Source of the DNA: Anaeramoeba flamelloides
Taxonomy: Eukaryota > Metamonada > Anaeramoebidae
DNA: 64,000 bases
NCBI GenBank assembly: GCA_027625915.1
Contig: JANTQA010000045.1
Location: 1,674,001-1,738,000 of the forward strand
Direction of reading: 5' to 3'
The notes under the pieces were generated by a model that saw only the letters and a list, made by a program, of their open reading frames with translations, made no database searches and was not told where the DNA came from. This document shows positions 23,300 through 34,895 of this stretch, piece by piece. Within the stretch, counting starts at the first letter, position 1, and every line of letters starts with the position of its first letter. Both the position numbers and the translations under genes were made by a program.

Positions 23300-23640
23300 A
23301 CATTCTTAGCCCAGTCCAAGTAACGGCTCAACGGATTGTACTGAAGTACCGACTCAGCTCACTTTGGTTGGTTTCAAATCGCATTCGTTGGATTCGGCTC
23401 AGTCGAGTTCGGTTTGTTTGTCTGTTCTGTTAATTTCAAGTTTAAGTTAGTCAGAAACCAAGTCTCCCAATTCTTGTAATGTTTTTTTAACCCTTTTGTA
23501 CCTCACTCAGACACTTACAAAACACCAAAAAGGGGGAGACCGAAGCAACCGAAGGAACCAAAGGAACCAAAGGAACCAAAGGAACCAAAGGAACCAAAGG
23601 AACCCAAACAACTTTAATAAGGGAATTTGGAAAAAGTAAA
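23300..23640. other. Higher-GC patch of unknown origin
   Basis: This stretch lacks the A/T runs seen elsewhere and contains many CG and GG steps, e.g. around CGGCTCAACGGATTG and GATTCGGCTCAGTCGAG. No ORF, tRNA or known element is evident. It ends with the 9-bp minisatellite. Confidence 0.5.
23541..23603 (+). repeat. 9-bp minisatellite, unit CAAAGGAAC, seven units
   Basis: Seven direct units; the first two differ slightly (CGAAGCAAC, CGAAGGAAC) and the last five are identical. It could encode Glu-Pro-Lys repeats, but no ORF of useful length surrounds it. Confidence 0.9.
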
Positions 23641-24064
23641 AAGGTAGCAAAAACCAATTTCTTGTTATTTTATTGATCCGAGTATAACATCAATAACCTC
23701 CATTAAAAAAGCAAACCAGTTCAAGTTTCTGATCAAAGAGAGTAAATTCGTATTTTTACTGTAAAGCGGTTGGTGAAATTAAAATGAGCTCATCCAAAGA
23801 AACCAATTTCTTTAGTTAAAAAAAGTATGGGAGTTCAAAAACAAAACAAGCAAAATTTTTTAACATCGAACGTAAAAAGACAATAGTTATTTGTAGTGAA
23901 CACTTTTTTTAAACAATTGTTTTGGAAAGAACAAACTGTTTTGTGAATCAAAGTTATAAAAATGGGTGAACAAATCAAAAAGGAATCTCCCAAATTCGGG
24001 TTTTCAAATATAAAATTTAGTAAAGGGATTTTGCAAGAATAAGAAGAAAAAACGAAAAAAATAC

Positions 24065-24391
24065 CAAGTCCGTTTGAAGAGGATCTGCACCATGTTTCAT
24101 CAGAATTTTCACCATTTTAAAATCGTGTTTTTGAATTGCTATTTTTAACGGGTTAAGTCCAAAACAAAGTTCATTTACTAAATAGCGGTTTTTGTACAAT
24201 ATTTCGTCGGCCTCAAAATGGTTTTTTGATTCTAGGGCTTCGTGCATTATAGAAAGAAGATCAAGTAAAAAAAATGCATCTACCTCGAGTAAAAATTTTC
24301 CGTTTATTTTTCCTCTATTTGGAATTAATTTGGTATATTTATAAAGAAAAGAATGGTTATGTGAGTTTCTTCTATTTAAGGTTCTGATCAT
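24065..24391 (-). CDS. Ankyrin-BTB protein, exon 1 (start codon, first ankyrin repeat)
   Basis: A 109-codon exon from ATG at 24391 to a GACTTG|GTATTT donor. It starts MIRTLNRRNSHNHSFLYKY, with no signal peptide. The second half has a helix pair, LNPLKIAIQKHDFKMVKIL, then MKHGADPLQTDL, a clear ankyrin repeat. Ending in phase 0, it joins exon 2 (SKNLPITYAI) at the expected place in the repeat. Upstream of the ATG there is no coding signal, so this is the likely first coding exon. Long intron 1 makes the join an inference. Confidence 0.75.
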
Positions 24392-26586
24392 TAAAGTATG
24401 GAAAGTTTTTTTTTACCTCAAAATGTTCTTCTGCACTTTACAATTTTTAGTGTTTCTTCATTTGGTAATATATCCTCTTATCTTGGAACTATTTCAAAAC
24501 TAAAGCAATATTTAAAGAGGTGTGTTGTATTAGCTGTTGTTGGGTGTGAGTTTTGGAGATCATTTGTAATGTCTCTCTTTGAAAATTTCGTTTCTTTGGA
24601 TTTTTTTATTTGTCAAAAATTACTTTTGATTTTTAAAAAGTTTTTCATTTGACAAATAAATGTAAAAATTGAATTTTAGTCATATAAAATACTCAAAATG
24701 AATTCTACCTTGATAAAATTGAATTAGTATATAAAAAAGAATTATTTCAGATCTCTAATAATACGTATTATTCAATATTTTTTTAGATTGGCGAATGGGA
24801 TTATTTTTACAATAAAACCCCTTTATTTAATATTTTGAAGAGCTGATAGATCTTGCATTTTTCTTCTTATAATTCGAGTAGTATTTGGGATAACAAAATC
24901 AATAATAGAATTATATCAAAATTGGTTCATTATTAAAGAATTGACAAAAAAAATCGAAGTAGATTCAATGCATTCATTGAATATTTCAAAAATATAAAAT
25001 TAAGATCCAATTTGCTACTAAACTGCTTGATATTCAGTAAATCTCATATTAGGAAAGAAATTTGTAATTTTCTCACTTTTTTTTTGGAAAATTTTTTTAA
25101 CAAAGACTGACTTTATTTTTTGAGATAAATTTTGCAATTTGCTCCTTCATTTATATATTTTTAGATTTGATTTTCAAATAATAGAACTTTAAGAAACCAA
25201 AACCATATTTTTTTAGGCTTTATTATCAGTTTCTTTGATTGGTTAATGTAGAGGTCTTCATTAAACAAAATAAATACTCTTTTTATTTTGAAACATGGAT
25301 GAAAATTTTAGACTTGGATTATTTTGACAAAAGTAAATAAAATTGAACTTAAAGTTGAGAATGAGTGAATTAAGGAGTGTCTGAATATTATAGATAAAGT
25401 CGAAAGCAAATGAACCAAAAAAGATAACATAATGCTATTTTAATTTTTAGTTGTTTTGTTGAGAATTTCGAAAAGTTTTTGAATTTACGATCTTTTTGCG
25501 GAATTTTACTTTCGAATTACCCCAAAATTTGCAATATCTTGACTTTTCTATAACTTCAAACTTTTAAAATCATTTTTCTGTTCTCGTATTGTATTTCAAA
25601 CATCTGTAAATATAAAATTCAGACGGTCCAAAATTTATTTATTGATTGATAGAAGGTGAAACAAAAAGAAAAATTATTTTAACCATTTTGGAAAAAAAGT
25701 AAAACATGGTTTTTCATTGGGCAGGTAACCTAAAAAGTCAAAGAAAACTGAAAATACGAAGTGAGATCAAATAAAAGAAGAAACCAATTAACTTATAATA
25801 ATAATCCTTATTATATTATTTTTTTTTTAAATCAGCAAACATAATTTATTTTTTTATCTCGTATCGAAATTCCAATGGTTCTTTTTGGAGATAACAAAAA
25901 TATTCGTTTTTTTCAACAAATTTTTAATAATTGATCAATCAAAGAAAGACCTATTCTACCAAAAGATCGTACACATGTGTAAAAATTGAAAAATCAAATA
26001 TTCCAAATTTAAGGATTGAGAAGTTTCTCCATTGCTATGGCCTCAATAACATCGAAGAAACAAATTTCTATAATTTTATTAAGTCTTTATTGATTTTGTT
26101 TAATAAATATTTCACTTTTTTGTTTTTGAGATCCTTTTGAAGATCGGAATTTTGGAAATTTTTTACTTTCTTTTTAGGTGGTATTGTGAAATACATTAAT
26201 AAAATCAATTTTTGTGGTTGAGATGGGTTTTCAATAATGAGTTGCTATGAGGTATACATAAACCTTAGTTAGCCAGCAAAAAAACACTTTCTGAAAAATA
26301 ATGAAGAATTATAAAAATCATTTTTCCTTCTTTTTAGTTTCAAGACAATTCCTTGTCAACAGATTTTATGGATAAAGCTTTTGGCAAAATTCATCTTAGC
26401 TGACTTTAAGATAAAAATACAATTTAAAAATAATTAAAAAGCTCCAACAAAATAACAATAAGCCGATAACACTTAGTTGACATTTGAGTCAATTTTGAGG
26501 AAACACTAATTAAATATACAAAGGTATATATTTTTATTATTGGTATTAGCACACTTTGGCTTTAATTGGTTATTGTTTTTTGTTTG
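24392..26586. other. Intergenic region without visible genes
   Basis: Upstream of the ankyrin-BTB gene. Several short ORFs but none with coding character. A stretch at about 25410-25640 resembles part of the foldback at 53830-54040 and is likely a dispersed repeat. Confidence 0.5.
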
Positions 26587-26587
26587 A

Positions 26588-26613
26588 CATTTTTTTTTTT
26601 TTTTTTTTTTTTT
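26588..26613 (+). repeat. Poly-T run
   Basis: About 24 T residues followed by an A/T-rich stretch, immediately before the 87-bp tandem repeat. Confidence 0.85.
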
Positions 26614-26640
26614 AAAAATTTTTTTATTTAAAAAAAAACA

Positions 26641-26870
26641 CTCCAAAATTTCCGATCATCTTCACGAATTCGATCAATGAACCAGCTTTATTTCAGTAAA
26701 ATAACGCCTATAATTCCATAACACGACTCTACCAAAATTTCAGTCCACTTTGTGAGTTCGATCAATGTAATACTTTATTTCACTGGAATGAAGCAATAAA
26801 TTATTTACACCCCTCGACCAAAAATTCAATACACATCACTTGTTCGATCAATGAGACCTACCCTACATAT
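26641..26870. repeat. Degenerate tandem repeat, about 87 bp, three units
   Basis: The motif TTCGATCAATG recurs at 26669, 26757 and 26843 (steps of 88 and 86), each time preceded by a CCAAAA-type start about 28 bp earlier. Units are diverged. The region is richer in C than its surroundings. No gene seen. Confidence 0.7.
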
Positions 26871-27002
26871 AACATTACAGAAAACCCACATTTTTTAAAC
26901 AACCAAAAACATCATTAAACAAAACAAAATAAGTAATCAAATACATTGAGTATACTGATGAGTATGTTCATGATAATACTAATACCTGTGTTTTATTTAA
27001 AT

Positions 27003-27735
27003 ATACTTAATTCCAAAAATTTGGACACAAATTAAATAGTTGAAAGAATAACAATACAACACTTTACATCCAATTTGGGAATAAATTTTATATTACAAAC
27101 TATTTCATTTTTTGACTTTTATGTTTTGTTTTCATTTCCTTTTTTTCCAGTTACAGTCAGTTTCACTTTTAAGGCACAAACTTCCAACCAAATTTAAGGC
27201 ACAATAAAAACCTCAAATTAAGGCACAAAATTCAAATTCTAGTAAAAATAAATTGTAAAAAAAAAATTGCAAAATTTCTACCTAAATTTGAGATTTTTTT
27301 GTGCCTTAAATTTCGTTGAAAGTTTGTGCGTTAAAAGTGAAACTGACTGTATGTAATCTGTTTCGTTAGATCTGATTTTTTTCAATGTTTGATAGAAGGT
27401 TAGTGTTGAGTTTGTTAAAAAGAAAAATCACATACAATTGGTTGATGGTATCTTAACATTTGATCGATCAACAATTGTTGGTGAAATTTGAACAAACTTA
27501 CCTATACATTTTTTATTCAGGTCGTTTCATTATTTTGGACACACCAGTTTTAATTTTTTGGTTTTTATATTTTTTTCTTTTCTTTGGATTTAAATGATTA
27601 CTTATAAAAACATTAATACTCGGTAACTTAAATGTAGTTTTATATAACGTTTGGAAAAATATAATAAATTGAGTTTTATTTTGCCTATTTTTGATTTTGG
27701 GGTGTGTTCCAAATTTTTGGAATGGGGTTTATATT
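27003..27735 (+). mobile_element. Family E repeat, copy 1, with a nested MITE
   Basis: Ends are inverted versions of TTCCAAAAATTTGGACACA. Aligns by eye with 43498-44022 and 56437-56955. The 200-bp MITE at 27152-27351 interrupts it; copy 3 has the uninterrupted site. No coding sequence. Confidence 0.7.
27152..27351. mobile_element. Tc1/mariner-type palindromic MITE, copy 1
   Basis: TA at both ends; CAGTCAGTTTCACTTTTAAG start and its inverse at the end; the arms (about 95 bp) are near-perfect inverted repeats. The TA target and CAGT start fit Tc1/mariner-type elements. Confidence 0.85.
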
Positions 27736-28014
27736 AAAGTAAAAAGGAACCCAAATCTGAATATAAAGATGATAATTTGAAGGATTATATTTAATTTATT
27801 TAAAATTGTGGTATAGCAGTGAAAAAATACCCGCAATTAAAACAACCCTGTAAAAGATTTTTAATTGTGAATATTAATAAAATTGTTGTGTAATTGTCAA
27901 TATTTTCAATCAAATCCTTTTTATAAATAACCAAATTTTTTATGAACTAATTAATAAGCCTTCCTTAAGTTAATTAAATTGGAGGTGTCTATATAATACT
28001 CAAGTGATTTTTGA

Positions 28015-28968
28015 TAACCAATGTAAATTAAAATTCAAAATTTTACACACATTTAAAACGTTCCAAACAATCACAATAATACAATTTCATTCAATTTGGA
28101 AGATAATTTTGATTTTTGAAAAATGTGAAAATCATTTTTTCATCTTTTATTTTTTTCTTCATTTCAATTTTGAATTAATTAACTTGTTTCGTTTGATCGA
28201 TTTTTCTTTGAACTATTGATATTAGGTTAAAGTCAAGTTGTTCCAAATAGAAGATCTAAAATAAAATTAGTTGGTAGTATCTAATCATTTGATCGATCAA
28301 TTTTCCTAATAGAATTTTAACCAAATATAACAATGTATTTTTTTGTTTTGCTCTCTTCAATTTTTTTAACACTTCTGATTTATTTGTTTTGATAACTATT
28401 TATTTTTAGTTTTGTGAGTATTGTAATTTAAACCCCAATTCAAAATTTTTAACACACCAAAATTCGATTTGTGAAAAAAAACTTATTTAATCAATTCAAG
28501 AAGATTTACCAAATTAGAACCATTCACTAATTGAAATGTAAACAGTTTTTTATGAATTACAATACTCACAAAACAATAAATAAATAATTATCAAAACAAA
28601 TAAATCAGAAGTGTTAAAAATTTTGGAGAGAGCAAAACAAAAAAATACATTCTTAAATTCGTTTAAATTCTATTAGGAATATTGATCGATCAAATGGTTA
28701 GATACTACCAACTAATTTAATTTGAGTTCTTCTATTTGGAACAACTTGACTTTAACCTAATATCAATTGTTCAAAGAAATTTTGATCCAACAAAACAAAT
28801 TACGTAATTCAAACAATGAAATGAAAACAAAAAACTAAAAGATGAAAAAATGATTTTCGTATTTTACAAAATCAAAATTATCTTCAATTTCAATGAAATT
28901 GTATTATTGTGATTGTTTGAAACGTTTTAGCTGTGTGGAAAATTTTGAATTTTAGTTTATAAACAATT
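28015..28968. repeat. Large inverted repeat of family B copies
   Basis: The sequence at 28019-28345 recurs inverted at 28640-28968, including CAATCACAATAATACAATTT and a GATCGATCAA motif. The centre (about 28346-28640) is also roughly palindromic. It can be read as two opposed family B copies. Further copies: 30225-30570 and 63130-63850. No gene; the ORF at 28004-28219 lies in the arm. Confidence 0.75.
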
Positions 28969-28970
28969 GT

Positions 28971-29172
28971 TACAGTCAGTTTCACTTTTAAGACACAAAC
29001 TTTCAAAGAAATTTAAGGTACAAAAAAATCTCAAATTAAGGCACAAAATTTGTAATTTTTTTTTTTACAATTTATTTTTACTAGAATTTGGATTTATGTG
29101 CCTTAATTAAAGATTTTTTTTATGCCTTAAATTTTGTTGAAAGTTTTTGCCTTAAAAGTGAAACTGACTGTA
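28971..29172. mobile_element. Tc1/mariner-type palindromic MITE, copy 2
   Basis: TA-flanked, about 200 bp, with the same arms as copy 1. Flanking sequence at 28432 and 29284 (AAACCCCAATTCAAAATTTT and its inverse) suggests it sits inside another inverted-repeat element. Confidence 0.85.
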
Positions 29173-29288
29173 GTATTCCAATTATTGAAGGGTTTTAATT
29201 TGGTATTTCTTCGATAATTGAGTAAATAAGATTTTTTTTTCAAAAATTGAATATTTGTGTCTTAAAATTTTGAATTGGGGTTTAGATC

Positions 29289-29488
29289 TACAGTCAGTTC
29301 CACTTTTAAGGCACAAACTTACAACGAAATTTAAGACACAAAAAATTTCTCAAATTAAAGCACAAAATTTAAATTCTAGTAAAATAATTTGTAAAAAAAA
29401 ATATTACAAATTTTGTGCTTTAATTTGAGATTTTTTTGTGCTTTAAATTTCGTTGTAAGTTTGTGCCTTAAAAGTGAAACTGACTGTA
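29289..29488. mobile_element. Tc1/mariner-type palindromic MITE, copy 3
   Basis: TA-flanked, 200 bp, arms matching copy 1; lies about 120 bp from copy 2. Confidence 0.85.
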
Positions 29489-30224
29489 CTTTTTTGAAAA
29501 AAATCAAGTTTTTTAGTTTTGCTAGAGTTTGGAAAATGTTAATTTTTATTCTTGCTTTTTGATTGATTGAATGGTGTTCTGAACAAGTGTAATTCCATTA
29601 ATCATCATTCTACCAAATGGGGAGTTATAATACTAAGAGTTTTATTGTTAAATAAATAAGATTTAATTTTAAATAAAAGAAATTATACAACAATTTCCCA
29701 ATATTCTCAATTAAAAATCTTATATGGGATTTTTTCATACCTGGTATTTTAAGAAATTTTATTATTCACAACCCACCAATTATCAGTTTTTTGTAATTTA
29801 ATGTTAGGATTTCCATTAATTTTACCAAAAAAAAAAAAAAAAACAAAAAAAAATAATCCAATTTCAACACTTAAACACTAAATTCAAAAAAGAAGAAGTA
29901 AATAAAAAAAAAAAGTTCAATAAATTTATATTAAGTTTTGGGGTTTTAATTGTAACAATTTAAGTTTTCATTTTATTAAACATTTTAAAAACTCAACTAA
30001 TTTCCTTTTTTTTTAAGTTGTTATTTTTTTTTAATTTTTTTCAAATATATTAAAAAATTAGAAAATTTTGGGATTTACAAGGAATCCTTTAAAAAATTTG
30101 TTTATTGTAAAAATTTTCAAAACAAATTTTAATTAAATGAAATAATGTTTTAATTTTTTTTCATTTCCTTAATAATTATTTTGTAAAAAAGAAAATTTGA
30201 AAAATTTTATTTTATAATTTCAAA
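29489..30224. other. Repeat-rich region without visible genes
   Basis: Includes at about 29650-29765 a half copy of the short MITE seen complete at 39263-39382. Otherwise A/T runs. Confidence 0.5.
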
Positions 30225-30570
30225 TAAATTTAATATAAACTTAAATTCGAAATTTTAAACACAGTTAAAATTGTTCAAACAATCAAAAAAAATACAATTT
30301 CATTCAAATTGGAAATATTTTTGATTAGTTTATAATATGAAAATCATTTTTCATCTTTTTGTTTTCATTTCATTTTTTTGAATTATAAAACCTATTTCAT
30401 TTGATCTAAAAACAATTTTCAAACAATTGGTATTGGGTAGAGTTGATTTTTATTTTCAAATAGAATAGCTCAAATAAAATTAGATATTGATTTCTAAAAC
30501 TTTAATGGATCAATAATTTTAAATAGAATTTAAAATAATTTCCATCGTATTTTTTGTTTAACCCTCTCAA
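30225..30570 (+). mobile_element. Family B repeat, copy 3
   Basis: Matches the left arm of the 28015-28968 inverted repeat (TACAATTTCATTCAAATTGG and downstream). Diverged and truncated. Confidence 0.6.
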
Positions 30571-30575
30571 AAAAA

Positions 30576-30636
30576 ACACACACATACATACACACACACA
30601 CACACATACACTTAATTTAAAAATAATAATAATAAT

Positions 30637-30670
<34 letters not shown>
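30576..30670. repeat. Compound CA / AAT / AT microsatellite
   Basis: CA units at about 30576-30611, then AAT units, then AT units to about 30669. Confidence 0.9.
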
Positions 30671-30673
<3 letters not shown>

Positions 30674-30763
30674 AATATTTGTAAGTATTTTTTACTTTTA
30701 AATTTTATATTTCGACTAAATTTTCTCTGAATTATACGAAAATATCATTATTATTATTATTAT

Positions 30764-30964
30764 TACAGTCATTTTCACTTTTAAGACACAAACTTTCAAC
30801 GAAATTTAAGGCACAATAAAAATCTCAAATTAAGGCACAAAATTTGGAATTTTAATTTTTACAATTTATTTTACTAGAATCTGAATTTTGTGCCTTAATT
30901 TGAGATTTTTTTTGTGCCTTAAATTTCGTTGAAAGTTTGTGTCTTAAAAGTGAAACTGACTGTA
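30764..30964. mobile_element. Tc1/mariner-type palindromic MITE, copy 4, inside an ATT microsatellite
   Basis: TA-flanked. ATT units occur directly before (about 30747-30764) and after (30966-31021), so the element inserted into an ATT microsatellite. Confidence 0.85.

Positions 30965-30965
<1 letters not shown>

Positions 30966-31021
<56 letters not shown>
30966..31021. repeat. ATT microsatellite
   Basis: About 18 ATT units directly after MITE copy 4. Confidence 0.95.
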
Positions 31022-31023
<2 letters not shown>

Positions 31024-31352
31024 TAATATAAGTTTCAATTATGAATCATCTGGGGATAAACGATAAGAAATCGGTAAACGAAAAAATATCAATTATTGAT
31101 GATAATTTTTATAATTTAAAAGATGGTAAATATTTTGAATAGTAAAAAAATAAAATTCATCAAAAATCAGTGTTTTATTCCATATTTATTTTGATTATTA
31201 AACATTAATTTATTTCTTTTTCTTTTTCCTTTTACAATTTTTAATGATAGAATTAGATTTTTTATCTCTTTTTTACTACTTTTTTATCCATTTTTATTTT
31301 AATTCAACATGATAGATAGATATATTTATATATAACCATTAATTGTGTTAAA

Positions 31353-31552
31353 TACAGTCAATTTCACTTTTAGGACACAAACATTGAAGGAAATTTAAGG
31401 CACAAAAAAATCTCAAATTAAAGTACAAAATTCAAATTCTAGTAAAATAATTTGTAAAAAAAAAAAATTCCAAATTTTGTGCTTTAATTTGAGATTTTTT
31501 TGTGCCTTAAATTTCGTTGAAAGTTTGTGTCTTAAAAGTGAAACTGACTGTA
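31353..31552. mobile_element. Tc1/mariner-type palindromic MITE, copy 5
   Basis: TA-flanked, 200 bp, same arms. Confidence 0.85.
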
Positions 31553-32951
31553 AATGATTCAAAAATAACCAATTTAAAAATAATTTAAATTACAAATATA
31601 AAAAATTATAATTTATATATTTCGAATATAGTTAACAGAATGTTTAAAAATGCCCACATAACGATTATAAGATCTACAAATCAGCACCAAATGACAACAT
31701 CTCTGTCTTACAACCATCCGATAAATACAATTTACTTTAATTGTTAAATTTATTATTTTTTATTATTTTTTATTATTTTTATTTTGATATATCTATATTG
31801 ACCAATCATTTTTATTATTTTTTTCTATTTCTTCTATTTGTTTTTTCTTCAGCTAATTCAATAAATTTTGAGTAAACATATTTTTGTTTTGTTTTGTTTT
31901 TAATGATTTTTTGAGTAATTTCGAGGAATGTGTGAAATTTTGATTTTTTCATTAATAGGGGGTAGCTGCCCAAAAAAAGTAGATTTTTTTTTCAACTATT
32001 TTTCAATCGCTGCCAAATCAGTTTATTCAAGGATTTTTTTAATTTTTTTTTGGCATTTTTTTTTATCTAGATTTCAGGTATTCTGTCCCGTTGGGGCGAC
32101 CATAAAAATGTTTGTGTGAAAAAAGTTAGAACGTCCACGAAAACAAAAAAACTGAAAAAATCTTAATTTTATTAGAAAAGTTCAAAAAAAAAAAAAAATG
32201 TATCAATTTAGCACACTAATAATCAAATTTAAACATGTGTCCTATTTGTTTAAAAAAATGATATCTCTTTTATGTCTATCTATATAAAAAGTGAAACTTT
32301 TACTCGAGATAAATTATTTTTTTTAGTATTGTTATTTTTTTTTCAAAAAAAAATGAATTTAATATCCTAATAATATGTTACCAAATGTTAATGTTTTCAA
32401 TAACATACCATTAAATCAAACTGTATTAAAAATATATCTTTTGGGGACTTTTAATTCTCTAAAAAAAAAAATAAAAAAAAAAATAGAAAAAAAAATATAA
32501 AATAATTTTTTTTCTAGTAATTTTTATAGGAAAAAAAATGAATTTTTTTCACTTTTTGGCAATTTAAACCGAAAAATTCAAGATATTGCAAAATTGACTT
32601 CAGGTTTCATTTAGGTCCTATGCTGTAAAAAGTATTTTCACTCTTATAAAATTTTCAATTTATGAAAAATTTCCAAAAAAAAATTTGCACTTGTGTATTA
32701 GAAAAACTTTTAATGTGTTGAGTCCTTCATTTTATCTTTATCTATTTATTTATTTATCTATTTATTCTTTTAACAATTGATCTTACTTTGAATTTCCAAT
32801 CATGTTACAAATTTTAAAACAGTTTTACCTTTTTCACCTCTTTCATTTTTTTTCCAGAAAGGTTAAAATTTGAGAATATAAAACCAATAACAATTACGGT
32901 ATGTCAAATAACCCTGTTCACTTCAATAAATATTTTTTTTTCAACTTTTAC
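31553..32951. other. Intergenic region without visible genes
   Basis: Contains a small G/C-rich island (GTCCCGTTGGGGCGAC at about 32086) within a 63-codon ORF at 31928-32119 that has no family features. Nothing else recognised. Confidence 0.5.
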
Positions 32952-33153
32952 TACAGTCAGTTTCACTTTTAAGGCACAAACTTTCAACGAAATTTAAGAC
33001 ACAAAAAAATCTCAAATTAAGGCACAAAATTCAGAATTATTTTTTTTTACAATTTATTTTTACTAGTATTTGAATTTTGTGCTTTAATTTGAGATTTTTT
33101 TTGTGCCTTAAATTTCGTTGAAAGTTTGTGCCTTAAAAGTGAAACTGACTGTA
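32952..33153. mobile_element. Tc1/mariner-type palindromic MITE, copy 6
   Basis: TA-flanked, 202 bp, same arms. Confidence 0.85.
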
Positions 33154-33563
33154 ATGTTTTTACAAAAAAGTGTTTTGAAGTGTTGTTTTCCAACTTTTTT
33201 GATTTTTGTTTTCAATTTTTATCTGTTGAAGAATGAAAAGTTTTCACGAGTGTGTTTGTTTTTAAAAGGGGGTCTGTCTTGAAAATAAGAGTTTCAATCC
33301 CGAAGCCACAATTAAATTTTTTTTTCGAGGTTCTCCAAAATATTTTTCCTTCTAATTGATTGAAAAATTTCTAGATCTTGATATAATCAATGAAAAATGA
33401 TCTTTTGAGTAATTTAATTTTTTCTCATCATGAAACTGGTTGAAAATGAAAGGATTTATACATAATTTGATTATTATGCAGGTTCTTGTCGAATTTTTCT
33501 CAGATAAAATATCGGTTATTTAACTTTTCATTCAATATGAAATATTGCTTCATTGAGGATTCT

Positions 33564-33761
33564 TACAGTCAGTTCCACTTTTAGGACACAAACATTGAAG
33601 GAAATTTAATGCACAAAAAAATCTCAAATTAAGGCATAAAATAGGAATATTTTTATACAAATTATTTTTATTAGAAGTTAAATTTTGTACCTTAATTTGA
33701 GGGTTTTTTTTGTTCTTAAATTTGGTTGAAAGTTTGTGTCTTAAAAGCTGAACTGTCTGTA
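33564..33761. mobile_element. Tc1/mariner-type palindromic MITE, copy 7, diverged
   Basis: TA-flanked; the right arm has several changes (AAAAGCTGAACTGTCTGTA), so it looks older than the other copies. Confidence 0.8.
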
Positions 33762-34895
33762 ACTTTCAAAAATATTTCTTAGTAACATTTTCAATGTGTC
33801 TTTAAAAATTTTGACAAATGATTGTTATTAATTCAAATTTCTTAAAAAGAAAAAAAAAATGAAAATTTCAAAATTGAAAAATGAAAAATACTGTTTTTCA
33901 AAGAATATGTGCAGAAAGGTTTAATCCATGTTTCATCATAAATATTTTTTTTTTTTTTGTTATAGAAGACCTATACATCAACCGATCAAAAGAAACCTGC
34001 AATTAACCCTCTAATTAAATATGGTATTGATTTCTTAAAGTCCTATTATAAAAGAAGAAATCAAAAAACTATATCATCAAATTACGAATTTATTTCATGA
34101 AAATAGAGTCTAAATTTTTCGAAAATTTTTTTCTTCAAAACAACAAAAAATTTAAAAATAAATTGAGAATATTATGAAAAATTTTTAACTAATTGTATCC
34201 ATAATAAAAATTTTACTGGAAATAACCAGACCTTTACATTCAAAATTGATTTGAACTTAGGTACACTATTGTGTAGTAAATTGGATGTTACCTTGGAACT
34301 AGAAGAAGAAAAAGTACTGACCTTATTTTTTGAAACACAGATTATAGTCTTTGAGAACGACTCATTTTGGTCACTTTACTTGTAATTTTTCATCACAAAA
34401 TCAATATAAGATAATTTGGTAATTTTTTTATTAAAATAATTTTTATAACTTTTTTGGTGACTTTGAGCTTATTCATTTGTACAAATTTGACACACAAATA
34501 AAAAGTCATGCTTTTCTCCTTTCTCGAACTTTAAACCTTAAATTTCTTAATACATAAATATTTATTTTCCGACCAAGGAAATAAAATACACTTAAATAAC
34601 AAGTAAAAGTTGAAGGCTAACACAAAACAAAATCATAACTTTATCAAAGAATATCACCTCGGAAACTTTTTACAACCCTTAAAAGTGTTGTTTAGTGTTT
34701 GAAAGGTTTGTAAATTTTCTGAAATTTTTTAGAAGATAAAATGGTTCCTAAAAGCCCATAGATTTCTTTGAGTGATATGTTTGAAGAATTTTTCATTTTT
34801 CGATATTTTTTTCCATAATTTTCAAACTTTTTTAATTAAAAAAATAAATACATGAGTCACCAAAATTAATTTTTTTTCTTCTAATATCAAATTAA
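33762..34895. other. Intergenic region without visible genes
   Basis: AT-rich, no ORF with coding character, no recognised repeat. Confidence 0.5.

Larger units (their letters stand above)
17407..24064 (-). other. Intron 1 of the ankyrin-BTB gene, 6.7 kb
   Basis: Starts GTATTTTTTTCG and ends in a run of about 30 A plus G. It is filled with transposon insertions: two family K elements, a composite TTAA element, a 126-bp MITE, a 507-bp MITE and a higher-GC patch with a 9-bp minisatellite. No host exon is visible between. Confidence 0.65.

Noticed and set aside
24398-24652. 84-codon plus-strand ORF just upstream of the ankyrin-BTB start
   Set aside because: Phe/Leu-rich, no domain, and it begins within the 5' region of the minus-strand gene.
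26641-26870. Possible tRNA genes around TTCGATCAATG
   Set aside because: No acceptor or T-stem pairing could be drawn in any of the three units.
31928-32119. 63-codon ORF with Cys and a GC-rich end
   Set aside because: No start context, no domain and no splice partner; treated as chance.
33275-33310. GTTTCAATCCCGAAGCC, resembling a CRISPR repeat or a tRNA T-arm
   Set aside because: Single occurrence, no array, no cloverleaf; eukaryotic context.
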